NCBI GenBank assembly: GCA_028869615.1 | Contig: JAGWRQ010000097.1 | Coordinates: 1 to 7,621, forward strand | Source: Candidatus Methylomirabilota bacterium | Lineage (GTDB): Bacteria; Methylomirabilota; Methylomirabilia; Methylomirabilales; Methylomirabilaceae | Reading direction: 5' to 3' | Length of the DNA stretch: 7,621 nt | In this document: positions 1 through 6,527 of the stretch, in pieces | How the letters are laid out: each line of letters begins with the position of its first letter | How positions within the stretch are numbered: position 1 is the stretch's first letter | Made by a program: the position numbers and the translations under genes | Notes under the pieces: model-generated | Seen by the model: only the letters and a program-made list of their open reading frames with translations | Database searches by the model: none | What the model was told of the DNA's origin: nothing

Positions 1-1060
1 CCGTCCCCTCAGTAATTGCAGGGGCATCTATAAATCCCGTGCCGTTCCACTCGATCCCCTCGTGCCGAGCCAGGAAGGATTGTGGGAGCAAGGCCGGTGG
101 CTCACGATCATTCATGATAGCCCAAGCCGCCGTCCATGCGCGAGCGACGTTCCTCAGGTCATACCCACCTCCGCCGAGCGCCACCCATCGGCCGCAGAGA
201 TCTTTCAGCCGCCGGACTGCCTTGACGAATGCCCCAAGGCTGATCCCAACGTGAGAGAGGGGATCGGTCCGGTGGGCGTCGATGCCAAGTTGGGTGATCA
301 AGATATCGGGTTGAAAAGCGTCTACAAGAGGCGGGATCACTTCATTGAAACACCAGAGGAAGATCTCGTCGTCCGTCGAAGACGGAAGGGGGACATTGAC
401 CGAGTACCCCTCCCCCTTCCCTTCACCGAGTTCGTCCACGAACCCGGTGCCAGGAAACAGGGTGCTGCCGCTCTCGTGGATTGAAAGCGTCAAGACTTGA
501 TCGGTGTCGTAAAAAGCCCACTGAACGCCATCGCCGTGGTGCGCGTCGATATCCACGTAGGCCACTCGATGCCCGCGCCGGCATAGGTCAGCGATGATCA
601 GCGCGGCATCATTGATGTAACAAAATCCGGAGGCCCTTCCCGGTCCGGCATGGTGGAGCCCCCCGGAGATGTTAAACGCGCTCCTCACCTCACCCGATTC
701 CACCAGGCGCATGGCGAGCAGCGAGGCGCCGGCCACCAGTGCAGACCACCGGTAGATTCCTGGCAAGATCGGGTTGTCGGGGGTACCGAGACCGTACCGG
801 AACGCTTCCAGAGGAGCGTGACCGGCATCGGCCGCCTTGAGAACCTTCAGGTAGTCGGGCTTCAGAAAGACCAGGAGTTCGTCGTCAGTGGCGGGTTCAG
901 GTTCGACAGATCGGGTTGAAGGAAGGGATAATAACTCGCAGCCATTGATCAGATCGTAGGTAAGCCCAAGCCGCTCATTGCGAAGAGGATGCCCCGGTCC
1001 ATAGTCGAACTCCAAGAACCGCGGGGTATAGATAAACGCTGTTCTGAATCCCGAAGGCAT
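1..1060 (-). CDS. acuC: AcuC-type deacetylase (histone deacetylase fold), 3' end cut by window edge
   Basis: The minus frame from the ATG at 1060 stays open to base 1, giving 353 residues with no stop, so the gene runs off the window. Its family is the zinc-dependent HDAC/AcuC/acetylpolyamine amidohydrolase superfamily, cytoplasmic enzymes that remove acetyl groups from lysine or amines; Bacillus AcuC deacetylates acetyl-CoA synthetase. Visible hallmarks are FDYGPGHPLR (18-27), the His-His dyad in GGLHHAGPGRASGF (133-146), DIDAHHGDGVQ (170-180) carrying zinc ligands D172 and H174, GIDAHRTDPLSH (259-270) with third ligand D261, and ALGGGGYD (294-301) with the catalytic Tyr300. All expected catalytic residues are therefore present. 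Relatives are about 370-390 residues, so perhaps 20-35 C-terminal residues are missing. The ATG was chosen because the following GFRTAFIYTPRFLEF matches the usual family N-terminus; it has only a weak ribosome-binding site. It follows moaC by 50 bp. The true substrate is unknown. Confidence 0.9.
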   Translation of the reverse strand, partial: MPSGFRTAFIYTPRFLEFDYGPGHPLRNERLGLTYDLINGCELLSLPSTRSVEPEPATDDELLVFLKPDYLKVLKAADAGHAPLEAFRYGLGTPDNPILPGIYRWSALVAGASLLAMRLVESGEVRSAFNISGGLHHAGPGRASGFCYINDAALIIADLCRRGHRVAYVDIDAHHGDGVQWAFYDTDQVLTLSIHESGSTLFPGTGFVDELGEGKGEGYSVNVPLPSSTDDEIFLWCFNEVIPPLVDAFQPDILITQLGIDAHRTDPLSHVGISLGAFVKAVRRLKDLCGRWVALGGGGYDLRNVARAWTAAWAIMNDREPPALLPQSFLARHEGIEWNGTGFIDAPAITEGT

Positions 1061-1110
1061 CTGAGCGCCAAGCTGTGTGTCGGGGTCCTGAATTCCCTTG
1101 CGGGAGCCTA

Positions 1111-1608
1111 TTAGACTCCGGCTCCGTTCTCGCCAGGCCGACGATACGCCCCGCTCTTCCCCCCTGTCTTACCGATCAGACGGATTGCGCCGATCATCAT
1201 CTCCTTGTCCACCGCCTTACACATGTCGTAGACGGTCAGAGCTGCCATCGCCACGGCCGTAAGGGCTTCCATTTCTGCCCCGGTTCGTCCCGTAACCTTG
1301 ATCCGTGATTCGATATCCAGACGTCCTGCTTTTTCGACCGGCGTGAACTCGACTTCGGCGCTGGAAAGGAGGAGAGGATGACAGAGTGGGATGAGGTCAG
1401 GCACCCTTTTTGCCGCCATGAGCCCGGCGAGCCTGGCAGTGGCCAGGACATCGCCCTTCGGGACCCTCCCCTTCTCGATCATGCGAAGGGTCTCGGGCTG
1501 CATGGTGACAGTGCCTCTGGCCACAGCCTCCCGCCTGGTTTCGTCTTTCCCACTGATATCGACCATGCAGGCTTGGCCACGTCGGTCGATATGAGTCAGG
1601 CGCTTCAT
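1111..1608 (-). CDS. moaC: Cyclic pyranopterin monophosphate synthase MoaC
   Basis: This 165-residue protein is full length for MoaC, the cytoplasmic enzyme that converts the MoaA product 3',8-cyclo-7,8-dihydro-GTP into cyclic pyranopterin monophosphate, an early step of molybdenum/tungsten cofactor synthesis. Sequence evidence: MVDISGKDETRREAVARG (15-32), PKGDVLATARLAGLMAAK (50-67), DLIPLCHPL (71-79), GRTGAEMEALTAVAMAAL (107-124), VYDMCKAVDKEM (126-137) and LIGKTGGKSG (144-153). By eye the residues K51, H77, D128 and K131 coincide with the active-site residues known in the Escherichia coli enzyme, with the same numbering. The ATG overlaps the TGA of the upstream small gene (ATGA), indicating translational coupling. 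The gene ends with TAA directly followed by TAG. No moaA, moaB, moaD or moaE lies in the window, so the rest of the pathway must be encoded elsewhere. Confidence 0.97.
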   Translation of the reverse strand: MKRLTHIDRRGQACMVDISGKDETRREAVARGTVTMQPETLRMIEKGRVPKGDVLATARLAGLMAAKRVPDLIPLCHPLLLSSAEVEFTPVEKAGRLDIESRIKVTGRTGAEMEALTAVAMAALTVYDMCKAVDKEMMIGAIRLIGKTGGKSGAYRRPGENGAGV

Positions 1609-1853
1609 TTTTGGGACGTAGCCGGCGTGTGGTTACGTCGGTGCTGACGCATAATCACATGCATCTGATCTTTGATTGTCAGCTTGAGCTTCTGCAGCTC
1701 CTTCCGCTTTCGCTCCTGCTCGCTCGTCAGGTAATAGATCCGGTCCAACTCGCTGATCTTCACATCGAATTCTCGGTGCTTCTCGGCCAGTCGCTGAAAC
1801 TCCGGATTCTCCTCCCTGAGACGAGCAAAGAGTTGTGCTTCCGTCTCCTCCAT
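1605..1853 (-). CDS. DUF465 / YdcH-like small coiled-coil protein
   Basis: An 82-residue, charged, helix-rich protein of the DUF465 (YdcH-like) family, whose biochemical role is not established. Recognisable family features are the N-terminal stretch LFARLREENPEFQRLAEKH (8-26), the following REFDVKISELD segment, the turn YYLTSEQE and a Lys/Arg/Leu-rich second helix ending in IKDQMHVIMRQH. This pattern is expected to form a helical hairpin or short coiled coil; no signal peptide or membrane segment is seen. The start is well supported by a strong Shine-Dalgarno sequence six bases upstream. The last four bases overlap the start of moaC (ATGA), so the two are almost certainly translated as a pair. 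The link to cofactor synthesis is positional only; the family is widespread and often sits beside unrelated genes. Confidence 0.9.
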   Translation of the reverse strand: MEETEAQLFARLREENPEFQRLAEKHREFDVKISELDRIYYLTSEQERKRKELQKLKLTIKDQMHVIMRQHRRNHTPATSQK

Positions 1854-1856
1854 CTT

Positions 1857-2012
1857 TTACCTCCTCTCGGGTGGATTGTGACCGCGGTGGCGACACCTCG
1901 CCGCTGAATGGAACTCAACGCCGAAAGACTCGCGCTGACGAGCGCCTCTCAGCATTGGCAGGCTGAACTGCTCGTACGTAAAGGCAGGCATATGTCGTGA
2001 GGAGAATTCCAT
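1857..2012 (-). CDS. Possible 51-residue leader ORF ahead of DUF465-moaC
   Basis: An ATG at 2012 opens a 51-codon frame that begins MEFSSRHMPAFTYEQF and ends HNPPERR, with its TAA placed three bases before the DUF465 start and overlapping the end of that gene's Shine-Dalgarno sequence. The geometry would suit a leader peptide whose translation affects the downstream pair. Against it: no ribosome-binding site is visible before any of its ATG codons, the peptide is Arg/His-rich and matches no family I recognise, and an open frame of this size is common by chance in GC-rich DNA. Treat it as a weak candidate only. Confidence 0.15.
   Translation of the reverse strand: MEFSSRHMPAFTYEQFSLPMLRGARQRESFGVEFHSAARCRHRGHNPPERR
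1859..1867 (-). promoter_or_regulatory. Strong ribosome-binding site of the DUF465 gene
   Basis: The minus strand reads AGAGGAGGT, almost a full anti-16S match, with six bases between GGAGG and the ATG at 1853. It is the clearest Shine-Dalgarno element noticed in the window and fixes the start of the small gene. Since moaC is coupled to that gene by overlap, this one site probably drives translation initiation for both. Confidence 0.75.
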
Positions 2013-2021
2013 TTTGATCTT

Positions 2022-2050
2022 AACCTACCCAACCATCGAACGAAAGTCAA
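2022..2050 (-). promoter_or_regulatory. Candidate sigma70-type promoter for DUF465-moaC(-acuC)
   Basis: In the 209-bp gap between tupC and the DUF465 gene the minus strand has TTGACT (2045-2050) and, 17 bases on, TAGGTT (2022-2027). The -35 matches consensus at five of six bases; the -10 matches only at the three most conserved positions (T1, A2, T6). It lies just past the tupC stop, where a new transcript would be expected to begin. A TAAGAT nearby (2018-2023) is at the wrong spacing for this -35. The rest of the gap holds only two short 5-bp hairpins and the possible leader ORF. Confidence 0.3.
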
Positions 2051-2054
2051 GGAC

Positions 2055-2095
2055 AAAAACCCTCAGACGCAACGGATAACATGGAGAGCCGTTGC
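2055..2095 (-). terminator. Weak candidate terminator at the tupC 3' end
   Basis: On the minus strand GCAACGG (2089-2095) pairs perfectly with CCGTTGC (2069-2075) across a 13-base loop, followed by the tupC stop and a run of five T (2055-2059). The stem lies inside the last codons of tupC and is nine bases from the T-run, so the geometry is poor for an intrinsic terminator. It could still attenuate readthrough from the transport genes into DUF465-moaC. Confidence 0.25.
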
Positions 2096-3154
2096 TTTGA
2101 ATGCAGCAACAACCTCGGCTCCGTCCCGCAAGCCAAGCTGCTCCCACGACTGCCGGGTGACCGTCGCCACGATCGGGATGCCGCAGTCGATCGTCACCCG
2201 GTAGGTGGAGCCGGTCGGCAGATGGCGGATTATCCTGCCGTAGAACTGATTCCGCGCGCTGGAGGTAGTCAGGGTTGCTCCGCGAGGGAACAGCGTAATC
2301 TCCTCCGGTCTGAGACAGACCAGCACGCGCTCCCCCAGTGTCAATGGCTCGGCTACCTCCACGGTCCATCCCGGAACCTCGACAGTGGTGAGCCCCTGGC
2401 TTACGGACTGCACATGGCCACGGAGGATCGTTTCAATACCGACGAAACGGGCTACCTCCTCGTTGACAGGCTCGGCAAAGACCCGCTCTGGTACGTCCAT
2501 CTGCAGCACTCGACCGCCCATCATGACAGCGACTCGATTGCCGAGCAGGAGCGCCTCGTTTCGATCGTGCGTCACGAAGATGGTCGTGATCCGCCTCTTG
2601 TCGAGAATCGTCTTGAGGTCGAGCAACACCCCCTCACGAGTCGGAGGATCCAGCGCTGCGAACGGCTCATCCAGCAGGAAGACCTCCGGGGCGAGGACCA
2701 AGGCCCGCGCCAGGCTCACCCGTTGAGCCTCACCGCCGGAAAGGGTTCGAGTCCGGCGGTTGGCCAGATGCCCGATGCCAAGGGTGGCCATGCTCTCCTG
2801 AACGCGCCTGCTCACCTCGGCCGAATCGATGCGCCGCAGCCAGAGCCCGAGGGCTACGTTGTCCTCCACGGTTCCATCAGTCAGCAACGGCTCCTGAAAA
2901 ATACTGGCCATGCGGCGTCGATCCATCAGCAGATTGCCATACGGCTGGACCGGCCGGCCCCCGAAGACGACGCGCCCTGCAGTGGGGCGCTCCAACAGTC
3001 CGAGGATCCGAAGCAGTGTTGATTTACCGGCCCCGTTTGGGCCGATAACAGCCAGGGTCTCACCTTCCAGGACCTCAAATGACGGCGCGTCAAGAACCAG
3101 CATACTATCATATGTTACTTTAACTTTTTCGAGGCAGAGTATCGGCCCGCTCAC
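2063..3154 (-). CDS. tupC: Tungstate-type ABC transporter ATP-binding protein with TOBE domain (TupC-like)
   Basis: A 363-residue cytoplasmic ATPase that would energise the permease encoded just upstream. The nucleotide-binding domain has Walker A GPNGAGKST (38-46), Q-loop Gln87, signature LSGGEAQ (138-144), Walker B VFLLDEP (158-164) with catalytic Glu163, and switch His196. A regulatory C-terminal part follows: the LRPEEI element (281-286) and a TOBE-like domain (about 301-360) with RNQFYGRII and AFKATALHV, a fold that in Mod/Tup/Wtp ATPases can bind oxyanion. The start is GTG at 3154, overlapping the permease stop by four bases (GTGA), the normal tupB-tupC arrangement. Assignment to tungstate rather than molybdate rests mainly on the partner permease; the ATPase alone could belong to either. 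All ATPase motifs look intact. Confidence 0.88.
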   Translation of the reverse strand: MSGPILCLEKVKVTYDSMLVLDAPSFEVLEGETLAVIGPNGAGKSTLLRILGLLERPTAGRVVFGGRPVQPYGNLLMDRRRMASIFQEPLLTDGTVEDNVALGLWLRRIDSAEVSRRVQESMATLGIGHLANRRTRTLSGGEAQRVSLARALVLAPEVFLLDEPFAALDPPTREGVLLDLKTILDKRRITTIFVTHDRNEALLLGNRVAVMMGGRVLQMDVPERVFAEPVNEEVARFVGIETILRGHVQSVSQGLTTVEVPGWTVEVAEPLTLGERVLVCLRPEEITLFPRGATLTTSSARNQFYGRIIRHLPTGSTYRVTIDCGIPIVATVTRQSWEQLGLRDGAEVVAAFKATALHVIRCV

Positions 3155-3849
3155 GGTGTCCGCCCCCGTTGCTGGATCCAGGTGAGTGTCAGGTTCACAC
3201 CGAAGGTCAGGAGCAACAGCAGCAGAGACAGCGCGATCGCCATGTCAAAATTCCCCCTGCTGGTTTCCAGGACAGTGGCGGTGGTGAGCACTCGCGTCTG
3301 CCGATAGATGTTGCCGCCCACCATCATGGAGGCGCCGATCTCGGAGATGACTGCGCCGAAACCGGCCATCAGCGCAGCCAAGAGCGGCAGGCGTGCCTCT
3401 TTGAGGAGGAGGTAGACGACCTGAAGCCTCGATGCGCCAAGACCCAGAAGCTGCATGCGGAGTCGCGGGTTCAACTGCTGCATTGCGGCTACCGTGAGAC
3501 CGGTGACGACCGGAGCGGCGATCACGAGTTGAGCGAGGACGATGGCAGTCGGCGTGTACAGCAACTCCAAAAAGCCAAGCGGCCCACTCCGCCAGAGGAA
3601 GATGCTCACGAATAGGCCGACTACGACCGGCGGCAAGCCCATACCGGTGTTGACCAGACTGATGACGATGCTACGCCCAGGAAAGCGGCTGAGGGCCAGG
3701 ATGGTGCCAAGGGGGATGCCTATCAGCAGGCTGAGCAGAGTCGCGGTTCCCGAGACTTGCAGCGAGAGCAGCATAATCCGCAATACTTCCGGGTCGCCGT
3801 GAACAAACAGTAGGACAGCCTGCTTAGTGCCTTGCCAGATCAGCTCCAT
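3151..3849 (-). CDS. tupB: Tungstate-type ABC transporter permease (TupB-like)
   Basis: A 232-residue inner-membrane permease with about five or six hydrophobic segments. It carries the tungstate-permease signature GMGLPPVVVGLFVSIFLWRS (69-88), a cytoplasmic EAA-type coupling loop around 130-155 (LGLGASRLQVVYLLLKEA) that should dock on the TupC Q-loop region, and SEIGASMMVGGNI (169-181) followed by TRVLTTATVLET, which distinguishes TupB-like from ModB-like permeases. The gene starts at an ATG 31 bp after the modC stop and ends within the start of tupC. The genes immediately upstream are modABC; no TupA-like binding protein is present in the window, although tupA normally precedes tupB. The substrate could be tungstate, molybdate or both; this is inferred from family resemblance. 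Confidence 0.88.
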   Translation of the reverse strand: MELIWQGTKQAVLLFVHGDPEVLRIMLLSLQVSGTATLLSLLIGIPLGTILALSRFPGRSIVISLVNTGMGLPPVVVGLFVSIFLWRSGPLGFLELLYTPTAIVLAQLVIAAPVVTGLTVAAMQQLNPRLRMQLLGLGASRLQVVYLLLKEARLPLLAALMAGFGAVISEIGASMMVGGNIYRQTRVLTTATVLETSRGNFDMAIALSLLLLLLTFGVNLTLTWIQQRGRTP

Positions 3850-3880
3850 CCTTGCCCCGTTACGCGGCTACGGTCGATCA

Positions 3881-4975
3881 TCACTCATCACGAGCCAGCA
3901 GGTGGAGACGGTCCGGCGGCAACGACAGCCACACCTCTTTTCCCACATGCAGCGTCATCAAGTGGTGCAGGCGGCTTCGAACCTGAATTTCCAGGTCATA
4001 CTTTCCGCGATCGCCCTCATCGACGAGGCTAACAAAGAGCAGGTAGTCCAAGCCGCGTTCAACCTCGTGGACGATTCGGCCGCGCAGGAGATTGACCCGC
4101 TGCTCCACCCTGTCCGGCCACACCAACCTGACATCCTCCGGTCGGATGCAGAATTCTACCTCGCCAGGGGCCGACGACGCCTGGCCATCGGCCCGCAGAT
4201 GATGCCCTCGCCAGACGATGTCCCATGCGCCGTCCGAGCCGCGGCAGGCCACGCCTCGCAAGATGTTCTTCGCGCCGGTATGCTCGGCCACGCGCCTGGT
4301 CCGCGGTTGATGGAGCACCTCTTCTCGAGTTCCCATCTGGAGCACTTTGCCCCCGTCGATGATGGCGATGGTGGATGCCATCAGATATGCCTCTTGCAGA
4401 TCGTGGGTCACAAGTAGAACCGTACCCTTGTAGTCAGCCAGCATCTGGAGCAGTTCCTGCCGAAGAGTTTCGCGGACAGCCGGATCAAGGGCGGAGAACG
4501 GCTCATCCAACAGCAGGATCTCAGGATGACCGATCAAGGCGCGTCCCAGAGCCACGCGTTGCCGCTGTCCGCCGGAGAGCTGATGTGGATAATGCTGCGC
4601 GAATGACTGGAGCCGCAGGAGATGAAGCATTTCACTTATCCGGTCGACCGCCTTTTCCTTGGGGGTCCCTCGAGGCAGCCCAAACGAGAGGTTCTCCGAC
4701 ACCGTTTTATGCGGGAAGAGGGCATACTCCTGGAAGACGAGACCCACGCGTCGCAGGTGCGGCGCCAGATCGATGCCGGCACTCGCGTCAAAGACGGTCC
4801 GACCGTTAATGCGAATCGTCCCGGAAGTCGGTCTGATCAGGCCGGCGATAGCCAGGAGTGTTAGGCTCTTGCCAGAGCCGGACGGACCATACAGGGCGGC
4901 GATTTCATCGCCTATCTGAAGATGCGTCTGGAGATGAAATCCCTTGAATCGTCTGTCAAGTGCAAGTTCAAGCAT
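3881..4975 (-). CDS. modC: Molybdate ABC transporter ATP-binding protein ModC
   Basis: A 364-residue cytoplasmic ATPase for the ModB permease. Motifs in order: Walker A GPSGSGKS (30-37), Q-loop Gln82 in VFQEYALFPH, signature LSGGQRQ (133-139), Walker B ILLLDEP (153-159) with Glu158, and switch His191 in VTHD. The C-terminal region has IRPEDVRL (277-284) and a TOBE-like segment (about 294-360, LRGRIVHEVERGLDYLLF and onward). The open frame extends 87 codons further upstream, but that part overlaps modB in another frame and has no ABC homology; the ATG at 4975 gives the usual N-terminus and shares one base with the modB TGA (TGATG), a classic coupled junction. The gene ends with tandem TGA stops. 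It is intact, and the TOBE portion is somewhat longer and more divergent than that of the E. coli protein as I recall it. Confidence 0.92.
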   Translation of the reverse strand: MLELALDRRFKGFHLQTHLQIGDEIAALYGPSGSGKSLTLLAIAGLIRPTSGTIRINGRTVFDASAGIDLAPHLRRVGLVFQEYALFPHKTVSENLSFGLPRGTPKEKAVDRISEMLHLLRLQSFAQHYPHQLSGGQRQRVALGRALIGHPEILLLDEPFSALDPAVRETLRQELLQMLADYKGTVLLVTHDLQEAYLMASTIAIIDGGKVLQMGTREEVLHQPRTRRVAEHTGAKNILRGVACRGSDGAWDIVWRGHHLRADGQASSAPGEVEFCIRPEDVRLVWPDRVEQRVNLLRGRIVHEVERGLDYLLFVSLVDEGDRGKYDLEIQVRSRLHHLMTLHVGKEVWLSLPPDRLHLLARDE

Positions 4976-5637
4976 CAGTATTTGACCTTCGTCATCCGTC
5001 CGACCAGCACGAGGATCAGCAGCACGGTGGCCGTCGCCAGGATCGACATGGCATTCGCCTCTTGCGGCTGATTGGCCTGGACCGAGTCGTAAATCGCGAG
5101 GGCAAGCGTCTGGGTCCGCCCCGGGATGCTCCCGGCGATCATCAACGTAATCCCGAACTCCCCCATGGCCCTGGCAAACGCCAAAATCGATCCGGCCAGT
5201 ATACCTCGCCACGCCAGCGGCAGGGTGATGGTGCACAACACGATCAGGACAGGTTTGAACGTCCGACCCGCGTCTTCGATCCGACGGTCGATCCCTTCAA
5301 ACGCCCCTTGAGTGGCCTTGATGAACAGCGGCAGCGCTGCGATGGTCGAAGCAAGGACGGCGGCCTTCCACGTGAAAATGATGCCGATGTTCAGGTTCTC
5401 TTCCAGAATACGACCCAGCAGCCCTCGTCGGCCGATCAGCAACAGCAGATAGTAGCCGGTCACGGTAGGCGGCAAGATCAGCGGAATCACCACAATCGAT
5501 TCCAGGACTGCCCTGCCCGGAAAGCGGCCTCGCGCCAGCAGCCAGGCGATCGGCGTACCAAGGAGCAGCGTGGCTACTGTCGCCAGACTGGCGACCTTTA
5601 ACGAAAGCAGCAAGGGTGCCAGCGGAATCTGTATCAC
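4975..5637 (-). CDS. modB: Molybdate ABC transporter permease ModB
   Basis: A 220-residue inner-membrane permease, typical ModB length, with about five hydrophobic segments. It shows the ModB hallmark LILPPTVTGYYLLLLIG (53-69), the residues RGRFPGRAVLE (36-46) that precede it, and an EAA-type coupling loop RRIEDAGRTFKPVL (118-131), followed by ARAMGEFGITLMIAGSIPGR (155-174), the conserved C-terminal translocation region. The start is a GTG at 5637. The same frame has a stop (the modA TGA) 39 bases upstream and no better start between, so the GTG is effectively forced. No strong ribosome-binding site precedes it. The stop overlaps the modC start by one base. It forms the channel through which molybdate released by ModA enters the cytoplasm. 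Confidence 0.94.
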   Translation of the reverse strand: MIQIPLAPLLLSLKVASLATVATLLLGTPIAWLLARGRFPGRAVLESIVVIPLILPPTVTGYYLLLLIGRRGLLGRILEENLNIGIIFTWKAAVLASTIAALPLFIKATQGAFEGIDRRIEDAGRTFKPVLIVLCTITLPLAWRGILAGSILAFARAMGEFGITLMIAGSIPGRTQTLALAIYDSVQANQPQEANAMSILATATVLLILVLVGRMTKVKY

Positions 5638-5676
5638 AGCGGCCCACTTCTGATCATCGGCGGCCTCGCATCCCGA

Positions 5677-6489
5677 TCAGTGAGTCGGAGTTTTCGGCGG
5701 CAGCAGGAATCCATGAGCCTTCAGGATCCGCTGTCCCGCTTCGCTCAGCGCCAAGTCCACGAAAGCTCGGGCGAGAGCGGGCTGCAGCGAAGGTTTCATC
5801 ACAGCAATCGGATAGCGCGCCAATGGAGAACTCCCTTCGGGCGCAATGGCGACTACTTGGACTGCTGCACCGGCGCTCTGCGCGTCGGTGGCATAGACGA
5901 GCGCAGCCTCAACCTCGCCTCGCGCGACATACGCCAGGGCCTGGCGAACATTCCCAGTGAAAATCAACTTTGGCTGCAGCGAATCCCACAGATCCAAACT
6001 CGTCAAGATCGCCCGGGCGTACTCGCCGGCTGGGACGGTCTGCGGATTGCCGATAGCGATCAGCTTGACCTCCGGTTTGGTCAGATCTTTGAAGGAAACA
6101 AGATGAGATCGAGAAACGGCAGGTATGATCAAGACAACCACATTCACGGTGAGAGTATGCCGGGTTTCCGGAAGGATGAGGCCCTTGACTTTAAGGTCGT
6201 CCATCTGTTGCGACGCGGCAGAAATATACACGTCTACCGGTGCGCCCTGCTCGATCTGCTGTTGCAACGCGCCGGACGCGCCCCAATTGAAGACCACCTT
6301 CACGCCCGGATGGCGTTGCTCAAAGCGTACACCGATTTCCTGTAATGGTTCCTTCAGACTGATCGCAGCCGACACCAGCAGTTCGCTCTTCGGCGCCGCA
6401 GATGCGACAGCATACCACGCAACGAGCGCCGCGAGGCCAAACAGCCAGCCCCGCCTCCGTCGGACTGTCTCTCGGTCGCCCTGCAGCAT
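5677..6489 (-). CDS. modA: Periplasmic molybdate-binding protein ModA
   Basis: A 270-residue periplasmic solute-binding protein that captures molybdate, and in many species tungstate, and delivers it to ModB. A Sec signal peptide is clear: Arg-rich n-region (10-13), hydrophobic WLFGLAALVAWYAVA, likely cleavage near 31-32 (ASA-A). There is no lipobox, which fits a free periplasmic protein. Conserved parts: VSAAISLKEPLQEI (39-52), NWGASGALQQQIEQGAPVDV (68-87), IAIGNPQTVPAGEYARA (144-160), GNVRQALAYVARGEVEAALV (179-198) with YATDA, and RYPIAVMK. Aligned by eye to E. coli ModA, the oxyanion contacts would be Ser44, Ser72, Ala154, Val181 and Tyr199, all present. The ATG at 6489 is the only reasonable start. 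It is the first gene of the mod-tup cluster and the only binding protein in the window, so it may serve both permeases. Confidence 0.95.
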   Translation of the reverse strand: MLQGDRETVRRRRGWLFGLAALVAWYAVASAAPKSELLVSAAISLKEPLQEIGVRFEQRHPGVKVVFNWGASGALQQQIEQGAPVDVYISAASQQMDDLKVKGLILPETRHTLTVNVVVLIIPAVSRSHLVSFKDLTKPEVKLIAIGNPQTVPAGEYARAILTSLDLWDSLQPKLIFTGNVRQALAYVARGEVEAALVYATDAQSAGAAVQVVAIAPEGSSPLARYPIAVMKPSLQPALARAFVDLALSEAGQRILKAHGFLLPPKTPTH

Positions 6490-6497
6490 TCTAGTCC

Positions 6498-6527
6498 AGT
6501 ATAGGCCGATTGCGCCTCAAAACGCAA
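6498..6527 (-). promoter_or_regulatory. Candidate promoter of modA
   Basis: The minus strand carries TATACT (6498-6503), five of six bases of the -10 consensus, and 18 bases upstream TTGCGT (6522-6527), a weaker -35. The -10 ends only eight bases before the modA ATG, so transcription would start at or next to the start codon. It lies in the 94-bp gap after the porin stop, where a promoter for the transport operon is expected. No ModE-type box and no recognisable molybdenum-cofactor riboswitch is seen in this short gap. Confidence 0.35.

Noticed and set aside
39..919. Plus-strand open frames opposite acuC
   Set aside because: The minus-strand frame here encodes an unbroken deacetylase with all catalytic motifs; the plus-strand products are low-complexity shadows.
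1889..1902. GGCGA/TCGCC hairpin with a four-base loop, and a GCGCT/AGCGC hairpin nearby
   Set aside because: Five-base stems are expected by chance in GC-rich DNA, and neither is followed by a T-run or placed to block the ribosome-binding site.
2081..3022. Long plus-strand open frame opposite tupC
   Set aside because: It is the antisense shadow of a well-supported ATPase gene; the translation shows no domain or family motif.
4976..5236. 87-codon upstream extension of the modC frame
   Set aside because: It overlaps modB in another frame, has no ABC-domain resemblance, and the ATG at 4975 gives the expected N-terminus with a coupled TGATG junction.
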